A DNA stretch of 64,000 bases, from positions 4,526,001-4,590,000 of the forward strand of contig NZ_CP080412.1 of NCBI RefSeq assembly GCF_019457635.1, written 5' to 3'. This DNA is from Shewanella mangrovisoli (GTDB lineage Bacteria; Pseudomonadota; Gammaproteobacteria; Enterobacterales; Shewanellaceae). Below are positions 50,183 through 59,193 of this stretch, piece by piece. Under the pieces are notes generated by a model that saw nothing but the letters and a program-made list of their open reading frames with translations, made no database searches and was not told the DNA's origin. The translations under genes and the position numbers were made by a program. The first letter of the stretch is position 1. The number at the start of each line of letters is the position of its first letter.

Positions 50183-52605
50183 TAAACGATATGCTCCGCG
50201 GTCACGCTCGCCACTATGGTTTGTCTCACTGAGGCTCGAAGTAAGCTATTGGCTTGATCGCGAATGCGCTCAACGTCGGATTTATCTTCCTTCTCGGAAA
50301 AATAACCCAACTCTTTAAGCTTAACACTCAAGGTGTTATAGAGTTTCTTGTCGTAGAACTCTGGTGCGGTAATTCCATGCAGCGCCCCTAAACGTTGGGC
50401 CAGCAGATGGCTTTCAGACTCCAGCTCCGAACGCTCCATCTTAGGTCTGTGGGCCAGGAGATTGAAAATAATCGCATAGCGTTGCAAGGTTTCGCTAACG
50501 CTTCCGGCCAGCAACAACATTTGGCTAGTGTGCTCAGTCACCACCGACAGCGTATCGCTTTCCTGCACTAAGCCCTGCTCAATAAACAGATCCAGCACTT
50601 GATTCACATAGCTTGGCAGATCCTTGATACCCATGAATAACTCCGCCTTAAGTAGCGGGTAGAAGTCACTCACAATTCCCAAAATCTGAGCTCTTGAAAT
50701 CTGCTTATTGTTGGTTAAACAGCTGGCAATTAACGACGGAATGATAAACAAGTGGATGATATTGTTACGATAGTAAGTCATTGAAATCGCTTGGTTCGCA
50801 TCAATAGATACTATCTCACCCAGAGGATCGGCGTGGATGGAGAACTTATTCAGCTCTAATCCTTGCTGCACTAAGTGCTTGCCATCACCTTCGGCCACCG
50901 ACGTAAACGAAGTGTAAGGCACACGCTTAAGCAGAGTTAAGTACAAATCTAACTGACGCTCGAGCAAGCAACGCTCTAGGGCATTTTGCTCCGACGCCAG
51001 CAGCACTAAGCTGGTTAAGGTAATTGAACTGGCGGCAGCAGCATCGTTAATGCGGGTCATCACACGATTCGCTAACACGTTCACCGCAGGGGTTAACCAA
51101 GTCGGTTTTTGTTCGGGATCGTCGGCCACTTCAGTGCGCCAGTTTGGCGCCGTTTCATTCAAGAAGTTTTGCAGTGTAATCGGCTCACCAAAGTTGACAT
51201 AACCTTGGCCAAAATTACCTAATTTACGAATAGCACCAAAGACTTGCCATACAGATTCTTTCTGTTTTTTCTTACCACTCAGCTCTTTGTGATAAGTCGC
51301 CACTTCCATCACGTGATCGTAGCCTAAATACACAGGCACTAAGGTGACTGGGCGTTCGATACCACGCAGCACACTGTTGATCGTCATGGCAATCATGCCC
51401 GTTTTCGGCGCTAATAAACGACCGGTACGAGAACGGCCACCCTCAGAGAAATACTCAACCGAATATCCCTTAGCAAACAGCTGATCGAGGTATTCACGGA
51501 ACACGGCCGTATAGAGTTTATTGCCGTTAAAACTACGGCGAATAAAGAAAGCCCCGCCACGGCGGAACAGCGGCCCTGCTGGCCAGAAGTTTAGGTTAAT
51601 CCCCGCCGCAATGTGCGGTGGCACCATGCCTTGGTAATACAGTATGTAAGATAACAGCAGGTAATCCATATGGCTGCGATGGCAAGGTACATACACAATC
51701 TCGTGACCATCATGGTGCAGCTGGCGGATTTGCTCGGCACCTTTGATATTGATACCGCTGTAGAGCTTGTTCCATAACCAAGTTAAGAAACGCTCGGCAA
51801 TACGCACTAGGCTGTCTGAATAATTCGCTGCAATTTCATCAAGATATTCAATTGCTGTTTCACGAGCTTGGGTTTCGGAAATCTTCTTACTCGCCGCTTC
51901 TTCTTGAATCGCCTTGCGTAAGGATTCGGATTTCAACAGGGAGTGGAACATCGCCTGACGATTAGGCAGCACAGGTCCTGTCATCACCTTGCGTTGGCGG
52001 CGGAAATGCACTCTCGCCACCCGCGCAAGCTTATGGGCAATCCCCATATCGGTGCCGTGCTCGTCGGCCATGTAACGCAGCGATACCGCATTAGAAAACT
52101 GAACAAAGTTGTGACGACCTAAAAATAGAATCATCAGGCACTTACGCAACCAAGTTGGATTCTCGCGTTCAAGCACAGCCGCCTTCATGGTGTCGTCTTC
52201 TTTACCCGGAGTACGGCCCCAATACAGGCTCACAGGCACCAGCTGAATATCTAACTCAGGCTTTTCTTTATGTACGGCCAACAAACGCATAAAACATTCG
52301 AGGAATGGCTCATTGCTGGCACGGTCGCCAAACAAAGGCTTACGCCCTTCAAGGCAAACTACGCGGGGCGCGACAACGCCATTTACCACGAGCGGCTCGT
52401 AGGGGCTTGGCAAACCCAGCTTAGTAGTGATCTCGCTTAACGCAGCAATATCACTCAGGGATTCTGTTTTCATTACATAAGCAAGCGGTCTGGAGGCGTC
52501 CAGATTCAGATCGGCAAAGGGATCCTGCGGCACAACAATAGTGTGCACTAAGTGTTTTTGGATCCAGCGTAATGATTTCAACCAAAGAGAGTCTTGTTTA
52601 GGCAT
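50182..52605 (-). CDS. plsB: PlsB, glycerol-3-phosphate acyltransferase
   Basis: An 807-residue enzyme (same length as in E. coli) making lysophosphatidate, the first step of phospholipid synthesis, at the inner membrane. The four acyltransferase blocks are visible: YVPCHRSHMDYLLLSY (HX4D), GGAFFIRRSF, VEYFSEGGRSRTG and LVPVYLGYDHV. It is divergent from lexA, as in E. coli and relatives. Confidence 0.95.
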   Translation of the reverse strand: MPKQDSLWLKSLRWIQKHLVHTIVVPQDPFADLNLDASRPLAYVMKTESLSDIAALSEITTKLGLPSPYEPLVVNGVVAPRVVCLEGRKPLFGDRASNEPFLECFMRLLAVHKEKPELDIQLVPVSLYWGRTPGKEDDTMKAAVLERENPTWLRKCLMILFLGRHNFVQFSNAVSLRYMADEHGTDMGIAHKLARVARVHFRRQRKVMTGPVLPNRQAMFHSLLKSESLRKAIQEEAASKKISETQARETAIEYLDEIAANYSDSLVRIAERFLTWLWNKLYSGINIKGAEQIRQLHHDGHEIVYVPCHRSHMDYLLLSYILYYQGMVPPHIAAGINLNFWPAGPLFRRGGAFFIRRSFNGNKLYTAVFREYLDQLFAKGYSVEYFSEGGRSRTGRLLAPKTGMIAMTINSVLRGIERPVTLVPVYLGYDHVMEVATYHKELSGKKKQKESVWQVFGAIRKLGNFGQGYVNFGEPITLQNFLNETAPNWRTEVADDPEQKPTWLTPAVNVLANRVMTRINDAAAASSITLTSLVLLASEQNALERCLLERQLDLYLTLLKRVPYTSFTSVAEGDGKHLVQQGLELNKFSIHADPLGEIVSIDANQAISMTYYRNNIIHLFIIPSLIASCLTNNKQISRAQILGIVSDFYPLLKAELFMGIKDLPSYVNQVLDLFIEQGLVQESDTLSVVTEHTSQMLLLAGSVSETLQRYAIIFNLLAHRPKMERSELESESHLLAQRLGALHGITAPEFYDKKLYNTLSVKLKELGYFSEKEDKSDVERIRDQANSLLRASVRQTIVASVTAEHIV

Positions 52606-52723
52606 TATTCTTATGCAATGTAAGTACGTTCATTAGCCCCATAGAATACCAGATTCTAGGGAACATTCGCTAATACTCTCCAATCGCGTTAAAAAGTGGT
52701 TAATACTTGCACTACGAATAATA

Positions 52724-52739
52724 CTGTATATACTAACAG
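52724..52739 (+). promoter_or_regulatory. LexA box 1
   Basis: CTGTATATACTAACAG, a match to CTG-N10-CAG of the enterobacterial/gammaproteobacterial SOS operator, 28 bases before the lexA start. Confidence 0.92.
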
Positions 52740-52742
52740 TAA

Positions 52743-52758
52743 CTGTATAGAAAAACAG
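52743..52758 (+). promoter_or_regulatory. LexA box 2
   Basis: CTGTATAGAAAAACAG, a second CTG-N10-CAG site 19 bp downstream of the first, ending 8 bases before the lexA ATG. The double operator provides autoregulation of lexA-sulA. Confidence 0.9.
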
Positions 52759-52766
52759 GAAAGAAC

Positions 52767-53387
52767 ATGAGACCGTTGACGCCACGCCAAGCCGAAATTT
52801 TAGAGCTGATTAAACGTAATATTGCCGAGACTGGCATGCCACCCACCCGGGCCGAAATCGCCACCCGTTTGGGTTTTAAAAGTGCAAATGCCGCCGAGGA
52901 ACACCTTAAGGCATTGGCGAAAAAAGGCTGCATCGAGATCATGCCTGGCACTTCCCGCGGGATCCGTCTCCCAGTTGAGGAAGAAGATAACAGCGAATCA
53001 GGCTTGCCACTGATTGGCCAAGTGGCTGCGGGCGAACCTATCCTCGCCCAAGAGCATGTCGAGCAGTATTACCAAGTCGACCCTAGCATGTTCCACCCTG
53101 CTGCCGATTTCTTATTACGCGTCAGAGGCGACAGTATGAAGAACATCGGCATCCTCGAGGGGGATCTGCTCGCCGTTCATAAAGTACAGCAAGCGCGCAA
53201 TGGCCAAGTAGTTGTTGCTCGCGTCGACGATGATGTAACAGTTAAACGCTTTGAAAAGAAAGGGAATCTAGTTTATCTACATGCAGAGAATGAAGATTAC
53301 TCCCCAATTAAAGTCGATTTAAGTTTCCAAAGTCTAACAATAGAAGGGCTCGCCGTAGGGGTGATCCGCAATGGAGATTGGCTATGA
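52767..53387 (+). CDS. lexA: LexA, SOS repressor
   Basis: A 206-residue repressor: winged helix (AEILELIKRNIAETGMPPTR, then AEIATRLGF) and a C-terminal S24 latent protease. The self-cleavage site Ala-Gly lies in VAAGEPI, the catalytic serine in RGDSMKNIGI and the lysine in DDDVTVKRFEK. RecA filaments trigger cleavage on DNA damage. Two LexA boxes precede it and it overlaps sulA by 4 bp, so both are SOS-induced. Confidence 0.97.
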   Translation: MRPLTPRQAEILELIKRNIAETGMPPTRAEIATRLGFKSANAAEEHLKALAKKGCIEIMPGTSRGIRLPVEEEDNSESGLPLIGQVAAGEPILAQEHVEQYYQVDPSMFHPAADFLLRVRGDSMKNIGILEGDLLAVHKVQQARNGQVVVARVDDDVTVKRFEKKGNLVYLHAENEDYSPIKVDLSFQSLTIEGLAVGVIRNGDWL

Positions 53388-53896
53388 ACAAACTACTAGG
53401 TAATGCCCCGCGTCACCCCGGTTTATGGCTCGATGCGGTGCGCGAAACCGATACTGACTGGCAGCATACGCCTATCATCACTATGCCTACCGAGAGCCAA
53501 GGTCGCCAAGAGCTAATGCAACTTAGCAAGCAGTTAGCACAACTGAGCCAACAAGGCCGCTGGGTCGTGCTCATCAACCCACCTAGTATTGGCTACAAGC
53601 AGTTACTGGCTAGCGCTGGCGTGCGTATGGACCGAGTTCTCTTAGTCCATGCGAAAGATGAAGTCGAAACCCTGTGGGCAATGGAAAAAGCCTTAACCAG
53701 TGGCACTTCCAGCGCAGTAATTACTTGGATCCACTCACTCGATGCCCGCGACAATCGTCGTTTGCAAATTGTGGCCAAGAGTGCCCGCGCCATGGGAATC
53801 GTGCTCGAAGGTGTTGTAAATCACTCGACTACGGACGCGACACTCAAGCAACCCGCTCACTTTGCCCAAGGTAGTTTTTTTAGCTCTGTTCATTAA
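53384..53896 (+). CDS. sulA: SulA, SOS cell division inhibitor
   Basis: A 170-residue protein of the SulA/RecA-like fold, which blocks FtsZ polymerisation during the SOS response. The ATG at 53384 overlaps the lexA stop (ATGA), placing it in the lexA operon, a common arrangement in Shewanella, Vibrio-like and pseudomonad genomes. Conserved features include VVLINPPSIGYKQLLASAGV and RVLLVHAKDEVETLWAMEKA. Whether it also acts on the FtsZ paralogue in this window is an open question. Confidence 0.92.
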   Translation: MNKLLGNAPRHPGLWLDAVRETDTDWQHTPIITMPTESQGRQELMQLSKQLAQLSQQGRWVVLINPPSIGYKQLLASAGVRMDRVLLVHAKDEVETLWAMEKALTSGTSSAVITWIHSLDARDNRRLQIVAKSARAMGIVLEGVVNHSTTDATLKQPAHFAQGSFFSSVH

Positions 53897-53924
53897 AATT
53901 TTTTGCACCGCGTATTTAGCCTTG

Positions 53925-53960
53925 AAAGCCGCCTCACCTGTGAATGTGGGGCTTTTTTTT
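53925..53960 (+). terminator. Rho-independent terminator after sulA
   Basis: An imperfect GC-rich stem (AAAGCCGCCTCAC against GTGGGGCTTT) followed by eight T residues. Confidence 0.8.
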
Positions 53961-54304
53961 GGCAATTTTTCAGACAATTAGAAAAAGAAGTGATCTTGAT
54001 CAATTTTTAAACAGCAAGTATGTTTGATTCAGACGAGCATAATATATCGCCCGTTTAGGCAAAAAATATCGACGATTTATCGAATATCTCTTGCCCACAA
54101 AAATCGAGAATAATGGGTTTTATTCAGCAGTATGTGCCAGTGTGGCTAATACCAGCAGTAACAATACTTAATCAAAAGTAAGCCGCCAACGCACGTTGAA
54201 GTCAGAGAAGCTTTTTTGGGAACTGAAGAGTTTGCATAGAGTTGAGACTTACTGTGTTGCTCTTCTTTGTAGTTGCTATTCGCAATTGGCAGAGGAGAAG
54301 TCTT
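53961..54304. other. Leader/promoter region of the cox operon
   Basis: 344 bp without a supported gene. It holds the FNR/CRP-like site at 53990 and AT-rich sequence (GCATAATATATCG near 54039) that could include the -10 region. A frame of 114 codons starting at 54196 overlaps coxB out of frame and is rejected. Confidence 0.55.
53990..54003 (+). promoter_or_regulatory. FNR/CRP-like palindrome upstream of cox
   Basis: GTGATCTTGATCAA matches the FNR/EtrA consensus TTGAT-N4-ATCAA at nine of ten positions, and also resembles a CRP site (GTGA-N6-TCAA). It is about 300 bp before coxB, so its role depends on the unknown transcription start. Confidence 0.45.
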
Positions 54305-55846
54305 GTGAAGCAATGGTTGTATTGTTTACTCGTGGTGCTATTCGCCCCACCGTTGGCCGCAGCGGACATGCGGTTCAACATGACCCCTGGCGTAACAGAA
54401 ATCAGTGGCAAGGTATATCACCTTCACATGACGATTCTGTATATCTGCTGCGCAATAGGCCTAGTGGTTTTTGGCGTGATGATTTATGCCATGATCAACC
54501 ACAGAAAATCCAAGGGCGCAGTCGCGTCTCACTTCCATGAGAGTACAAAAGTCGAAATCGCGTGGACGATCATTCCTTTTGTCATTCTGATCTTAATGGC
54601 AATTCCCGCCACGAAAACTCTGATTGCCATGGAAGATCCCAGCAATGCCGATCTCACGGTAAAAGTCACGGGCTCTCAATGGAAATGGCATTATAGTTAC
54701 TTCGATCAAGACATTGATTTTTACAGTATTCTCGCAACCCCAAGACCTCAAATCGAAGGTAGTGAAGCCAAGGGTGAGCACTACTTACTCGAGGTCGACA
54801 AACCCCTAGTATTACCCATCAATCGCAAAATCCGTTTCTTGATGACCTCAGAGGATGTCATCCACTCATGGTGGATGCCCGCCTTTGCCGTTAAAAAAGA
54901 CGCTAACCCAGGTTTTATCAACGAGGCGTGGACCCGTATCGACAAACCCGGTATTTACCGTGGCCAATGTGCCGAGCTTTGCGGTAAAGACCATGGTTTT
55001 ATGCCGATAGTGGTGCAGGCATTACCCGAAGCAGAGTTCGATGCTTGGGTTGAAGAGCAAAAGCAAGCCGCCAATGCCGCAGCCCAAGCCGCACAAGCCG
55101 CGTTATCGCAAACACTGACGAAAGAAGAGCTAATGACTCAGGGTGAGCAAGTTTACCTTGGTCACTGCGCCGCCTGCCACCAACCCAACGGTGAAGGTTT
55201 ACAGGGGGTATTCCCACACCTCAAAGGCAGCCCCATTGCGACAGGACCACTGAGCGGCCATCTTGAAATCGTGCTCAATGGTAAAGCGGGTACGGCCATG
55301 CAAGCCTTTGGCAAACAATTAACGACCCAAGAAATTGCCGCCGTGATTACCTATGAGCGTAATGCATGGGGCAATAACACGGGTGATGCGGTACAAGCCA
55401 AAGACGTTGATGCCCATAAATCCGGTGGCACCAATAGCGAGCCAGTAGCAACGACTCCGCCCCCAGCAACCACCGATGCACCCAAAACGGCGACAGAACC
55501 TACCGCCAGCGTCGATCCCGCGAGTCTCCCCACGCTTAGCCATGATGAACTGATGGCCGAAGGGGAAAAGACCTATGCCACGATTTGCGCCGCCTGCCAC
55601 CAGCTAACGGGTGCAGGTATGCCTCCCGCCTTCCCCGCCCTTGCTGGTAGCGCTATCGCAACGGGTCCGATCGCCAATCACATCGACATAGTGATGCACG
55701 GTAAACCGGGCACGGCGATGCAGGCATTTGGCACACAACTTACGCCACAACAGCTTGCCGCCATCATTACCTATGAGCGCAATGCATGGGGCAACAATAC
55801 CGGCGATACAGTGCAACCCGCTGATATTGCTCGCCATGGACAGTAG
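54305..55846 (+). CDS. coxB: Cytochrome c oxidase subunit II with two C-terminal cytochrome c domains
   Basis: A 513-residue subunit. The start is GTG at 54305, preceded by AGAGGAGAAG, giving a signal peptide (KQWLYCLLVVLFAPPLAAA), then two helices and the CuA domain: EDVIHSWWMPAF and GQCAELCGKDHGFMPI. Beyond a helical linker come two class-I cytochrome c domains, HCAACHQPNGEGLQGVFPHL (about 280) and ICAACHQLTGAGMPPAFPAL (about 420), each ending in ITYERNAWGNNTGD. Electrons from soluble cytochrome c could pass through two haems to CuA. One such domain is common in caa3-type enzymes; two in tandem is unusual. Confidence 0.93.
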   Translation: MKQWLYCLLVVLFAPPLAAADMRFNMTPGVTEISGKVYHLHMTILYICCAIGLVVFGVMIYAMINHRKSKGAVASHFHESTKVEIAWTIIPFVILILMAIPATKTLIAMEDPSNADLTVKVTGSQWKWHYSYFDQDIDFYSILATPRPQIEGSEAKGEHYLLEVDKPLVLPINRKIRFLMTSEDVIHSWWMPAFAVKKDANPGFINEAWTRIDKPGIYRGQCAELCGKDHGFMPIVVQALPEAEFDAWVEEQKQAANAAAQAAQAALSQTLTKEELMTQGEQVYLGHCAACHQPNGEGLQGVFPHLKGSPIATGPLSGHLEIVLNGKAGTAMQAFGKQLTTQEIAAVITYERNAWGNNTGDAVQAKDVDAHKSGGTNSEPVATTPPPATTDAPKTATEPTASVDPASLPTLSHDELMAEGEKTYATICAACHQLTGAGMPPAFPALAGSAIATGPIANHIDIVMHGKPGTAMQAFGTQLTPQQLAAIITYERNAWGNNTGDTVQPADIARHGQ

Positions 55847-55855
55847 GGGATTAAG

Positions 55856-57448
55856 ATGAGCACACTGACTCAAGACCAAATTGCCGCCCATGATGAACAC
55901 CATCACGGTGCACCTAAAGGCATCATGCGCTGGTTACTCACCACCAACCACAAGGACATTGGCACCCTATACCTGTGGTTTAGTTTCATAATGTTTTTAA
56001 CCGGTGGTGCTATGGCCATGGTGATCCGCGCCGAACTCTTTCAGCCCGGATTACAACTCGTTGAACCTAACTTCTTCAACCAAATGACCACAGTGCATGG
56101 GTTAATCATGGTATTCGGCGCCGTGATGCCAGCCTTTACAGGGCTGGCTAACTGGCTGATCCCGATGATGATTGGTGCGCCTGATATGGCGCTTCCACGG
56201 ATGAACAACTGGAGTTTTTGGATCCTACCCTTTGCCTTTACTATTTTACTGAGCTCACTGTTTATGGAAGGCGGCGGCCCTAATTTCGGTTGGACCTTCT
56301 ACGCACCACTCTCGACCACTTATAGCCCTGACAGCACAGCATTATTTGTATTCTCTATTCATATCATGGGGATAAGTTCGATCATGGGCGCCATCAACGT
56401 GATCGTCACCATAGTCAACCTACGCCCCCCCGGTATGACGTGGATGAAGTTACCGCTGTTTGTTTGGACTTGGCTGATTACCGCCTTCTTGCTGATCGCC
56501 GTTATGCCCGTACTCGCGGGCGCCGTCACTATGGTGTTAACCGATAAGTTTTTCGGTACTAGCTTCTTCGAGGCGGCAGGCGGCGGCGACCCTGTGATGT
56601 TCCAGCATATCTTCTGGTTCTTCGGTCACCCCGAGGTCTACATCATGATTTTGCCTTCCTTCGGCATTATCTCCGCCATAGTTCCAGCCTTTAGTCGCAA
56701 GAAATTGTTCGGCTATTCATCCATGGTGTATGCCACGGCGAGTATTGCGATTCTGTCCTTCCTCGTGTGGGCACACCATATGTTCACCACCGGTATGCCT
56801 GTGTTTGCCGAGTTGTTTTTTATGTACTGCACTATGCTGATTGCCGTGCCGACTGGGGTAAAAGTGTTTAACTGGGTAGCGACTATGTGGCGCGGCTCAC
56901 TAAGTTTTGAAACCCCAATGTTGTTCGCGGTGGCCTTTATTATCCTGTTCACTATTGGCGGCTTCTCGGGTTTGATGCTCGCCATCACGCCGGCCGACTT
57001 CCAATACCACGATACTTACTTTGTAGTGGCTCACTTCCACTATGTGTTGGTCACGGGTGCGATTTTCTCCATCATGGCGGCGGCCTATTACTGGTTACCT
57101 AAATGGACCGGCCATATGTACAACGAAAAGCTCGGCCAATGGCATTTTTGGTGCTCGGTGATTTCGGTCAACGTGTTGTTTTTCCCGATGCATTTCTTAG
57201 GTCTTGCGGGTATGCCAAGGCGTATTCCCGATTATTCGATTCAATTTGCCGATGTAAACCAAATCGTATCGATTGGGGGTTTTGCCTTCGGTCTATCTCA
57301 GCTGATCTTCCTCGTGCTGGTGATTAAGTGCATTCGGGGCGGTGAAAAGGCGCCCGCCAAACCTTGGGAAGGCAGTGAAGGCTTAGAGTGGACCCTACCA
57401 AGTCCCGCGCCCTACCACTCTTTCACCACGCCACCCGAGGTGAAATAA
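55856..57448 (+). CDS. coxA: Cytochrome c oxidase subunit I (haem-copper, type A)
   Basis: A 530-residue, 12-helix catalytic subunit reducing oxygen to water and pumping protons. Visible: TTVHGLIMVFG (haem a ligand), FGHPEVYIMILPSFG (CuB histidine, cross-linked tyrosine and the D-channel glutamate of type A), VWAHHMFTTG (two CuB histidines) and VVAHFHYVL (haem ligands). Starts 9 bp after coxB. Confidence 0.97.
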   Translation: MSTLTQDQIAAHDEHHHGAPKGIMRWLLTTNHKDIGTLYLWFSFIMFLTGGAMAMVIRAELFQPGLQLVEPNFFNQMTTVHGLIMVFGAVMPAFTGLANWLIPMMIGAPDMALPRMNNWSFWILPFAFTILLSSLFMEGGGPNFGWTFYAPLSTTYSPDSTALFVFSIHIMGISSIMGAINVIVTIVNLRPPGMTWMKLPLFVWTWLITAFLLIAVMPVLAGAVTMVLTDKFFGTSFFEAAGGGDPVMFQHIFWFFGHPEVYIMILPSFGIISAIVPAFSRKKLFGYSSMVYATASIAILSFLVWAHHMFTTGMPVFAELFFMYCTMLIAVPTGVKVFNWVATMWRGSLSFETPMLFAVAFIILFTIGGFSGLMLAITPADFQYHDTYFVVAHFHYVLVTGAIFSIMAAAYYWLPKWTGHMYNEKLGQWHFWCSVISVNVLFFPMHFLGLAGMPRRIPDYSIQFADVNQIVSIGGFAFGLSQLIFLVLVIKCIRGGEKAPAKPWEGSEGLEWTLPSPAPYHSFTTPPEVK

Positions 57449-57449
57449 C

Positions 57450-58031
57450 ATGCAAGGCCAACCCCATCAGCCCAACATCAAGTCAAACCGTAAGCTTATC
57501 AGCCTACTGGTGTTGGGCTGCCTTGCAATGTTTGGCTTTGGGTTCGCCTTAGTGCCGCTCTACGATGTCCTGTGCGAAAAACTGGGCATTAATGGCAAAA
57601 CCTCCAATACTGCCAGCAGTTATCAGGCGATCACTGTGGATAAGAACCGCGTGGTAACTGTGGAGTTTATCTCGCAGGTGCAGACGGGGATGCCGTGGAA
57701 ATTTGAGCCACAAACGAAGCGACTCGAAGTGCATCCAGGAGAACTCATTCACACGGCATTTCTGGCGCAAAACGTCTCGAATAGAGCGACTGTGGGCCAG
57801 GCGATTCCCTCTATTTCGCCCGGACAAGGTGCGGCTTATTTTAATAAAACCGAATGTTTTTGTTTTAACCAACAACACTTAGCCGCGGCGAGTCGCGCCG
57901 AGCTGCCGTTGATCTTCTTCGTGGATCCTCAATTACCCGAGTCTATCCACACTTTAACCCTCTCTTACACCCTCTACGACATTACCGACAAGCAGTTAGC
58001 GTCTGCCATAGAGCAAGGAGCTGCAAAATGA
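57450..58031 (+). CDS. ctaG: CtaG/Cox11, copper chaperone for the CuB centre
   Basis: A 193-residue protein with one N-terminal membrane helix (about 13-33) and a periplasmic Ig-like domain with the copper-binding ECFCFNQQ motif near residue 137. It inserts copper into CuB of subunit I. It begins one base after coxA and overlaps coxC by 4 bp. Confidence 0.94.
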   Translation: MQGQPHQPNIKSNRKLISLLVLGCLAMFGFGFALVPLYDVLCEKLGINGKTSNTASSYQAITVDKNRVVTVEFISQVQTGMPWKFEPQTKRLEVHPGELIHTAFLAQNVSNRATVGQAIPSISPGQGAAYFNKTECFCFNQQHLAAASRAELPLIFFVDPQLPESIHTLTLSYTLYDITDKQLASAIEQGAAK

Positions 58032-58903
58032 CCACTAAACATGAGACTTACTACGTCCCCGCCCAGAGTGCTTGGCCGATTGTTGGTGCTATCGGCTTGT
58101 TTTTAATTGCCTTTGGTGCAGGACATTTTGTTCATCAACTCAAATCTGGCGCTTCGGGTGGCGGCTATATTCTACTTGCAGGCATAGCCGTCATCCTGTT
58201 TATGCTGGTAGGCTGGTTTAGAACCGTGATCCAAGAATCGATGACGGGCCTCTACTCCCATCAAATGGATAGATCGTTTCGCCAAGGCATGAGCTGGTTT
58301 ATCTTCTCCGAGGTGATGTTCTTCGCCGCCTTCTTCGGCGCCTTATTTTACGCCCGCATGGTCGCAGTACCTTGGCTCGGCGGTGCATCCAACAATGCCA
58401 TGACCCACGAAGTCCTGTGGCCACACTTCGAGGCTGTTTGGCCACTCCTCACCACGCCAGATGGTACCAAAACCGAAGCCATGCCATGGAATGGACTACC
58501 GCTAGTCAACACCATTGTGCTGCTAACCTCCTCTGTCACGCTGCATTTTGCCCATACCAGCTTAGAAAAGGGTAAGCGTTCGGCCATCACCCTCTGGCTG
58601 GGACTCACGATTTTGCTCGGAATTAGCTTCCTTGCTTTGCAGGCCGAGGAATATAGCCACGCCTACCATGAGATGGGGCTAACGCTCACCTCGGGCGTAT
58701 ATGGCAACACCTTTTTCCTGCTGACGGGTTTCCACGGCATGCATGTCACCTTGGGCACCATCTTTCTATTAGTCTTGTTTTTCAGAGTGTTAAAGGGCCA
58801 CTTTAGTGCGGATAAGCATTTTGCCTTCCAAGCGGGTAGTTGGTACTGGCACTTTGTCGACGTAGTCTGGCTCTGCCTGTTTATCTTTGTTTATGTGCTT
58901 TAA
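58028..58903 (+). CDS. coxC: Cytochrome c oxidase subunit III
   Basis: A 291-residue membrane protein with seven helices typical of subunit III: SEVMFFAAFFGALFYAR, EYSHAYHEMGLTLTSGVYGN and GFHGMHVTLGTIFL, and a C-terminal WYWHFVDVVWLCLFIFVYVL. It stabilises the catalytic core. The ATG overlaps the ctaG stop. Confidence 0.96.
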   Translation: MTTKHETYYVPAQSAWPIVGAIGLFLIAFGAGHFVHQLKSGASGGGYILLAGIAVILFMLVGWFRTVIQESMTGLYSHQMDRSFRQGMSWFIFSEVMFFAAFFGALFYARMVAVPWLGGASNNAMTHEVLWPHFEAVWPLLTTPDGTKTEAMPWNGLPLVNTIVLLTSSVTLHFAHTSLEKGKRSAITLWLGLTILLGISFLALQAEEYSHAYHEMGLTLTSGVYGNTFFLLTGFHGMHVTLGTIFLLVLFFRVLKGHFSADKHFAFQAGSWYWHFVDVVWLCLFIFVYVL

Positions 58904-58931
58904 AGATTCATTAAAACAATTAGTTGAAAGC

Positions 58932-59162
58932 TTAAGGCGTGGGATTGAGACCAAGCAGTCCAGTCCCTAAAGCCACCAGCAAGAGCAGGATAACCAGTAC
59001 GGAAAACATCACCCTACGGCCCAAATAGCGGCTCATAGGCACAGGGTGATCAGCGGTTTGATCGTCACCTTTAACCATAATGATTAAGGCTCTGCCTAGG
59101 TTAAAAATGATAAACAGTAACAGCAGTACTAAAACACACTTAAAAATGAACGGGATGTTCAT
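58932..59162 (-). CDS. DUF2909 twin-transmembrane protein
   Basis: A 76-residue protein with two membrane helices (FKCVLVLLLLFIIFNLGRAL, then a second at VMFSVLVILLLLVALGTGLL). It matches DUF2909, which sits beside cox genes in many proteobacteria, between coxC and SURF1 on the opposite strand as here. Its function is unknown; an oxidase assembly role is inferred from context. Confidence 0.85.
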   Translation of the reverse strand: MNIPFIFKCVLVLLLLFIIFNLGRALIIMVKGDDQTADHPVPMSRYLGRRVMFSVLVILLLLVALGTGLLGLNPTP

Positions 59163-59193
59163 ACGCTATCCTTATGTTTTGTTGACCAAATTA

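Noticed and set aside
54196..54540. 114-codon plus frame before coxB
   Set aside because: It runs out of frame into the well-supported coxB sequence and has no ribosome site or family.
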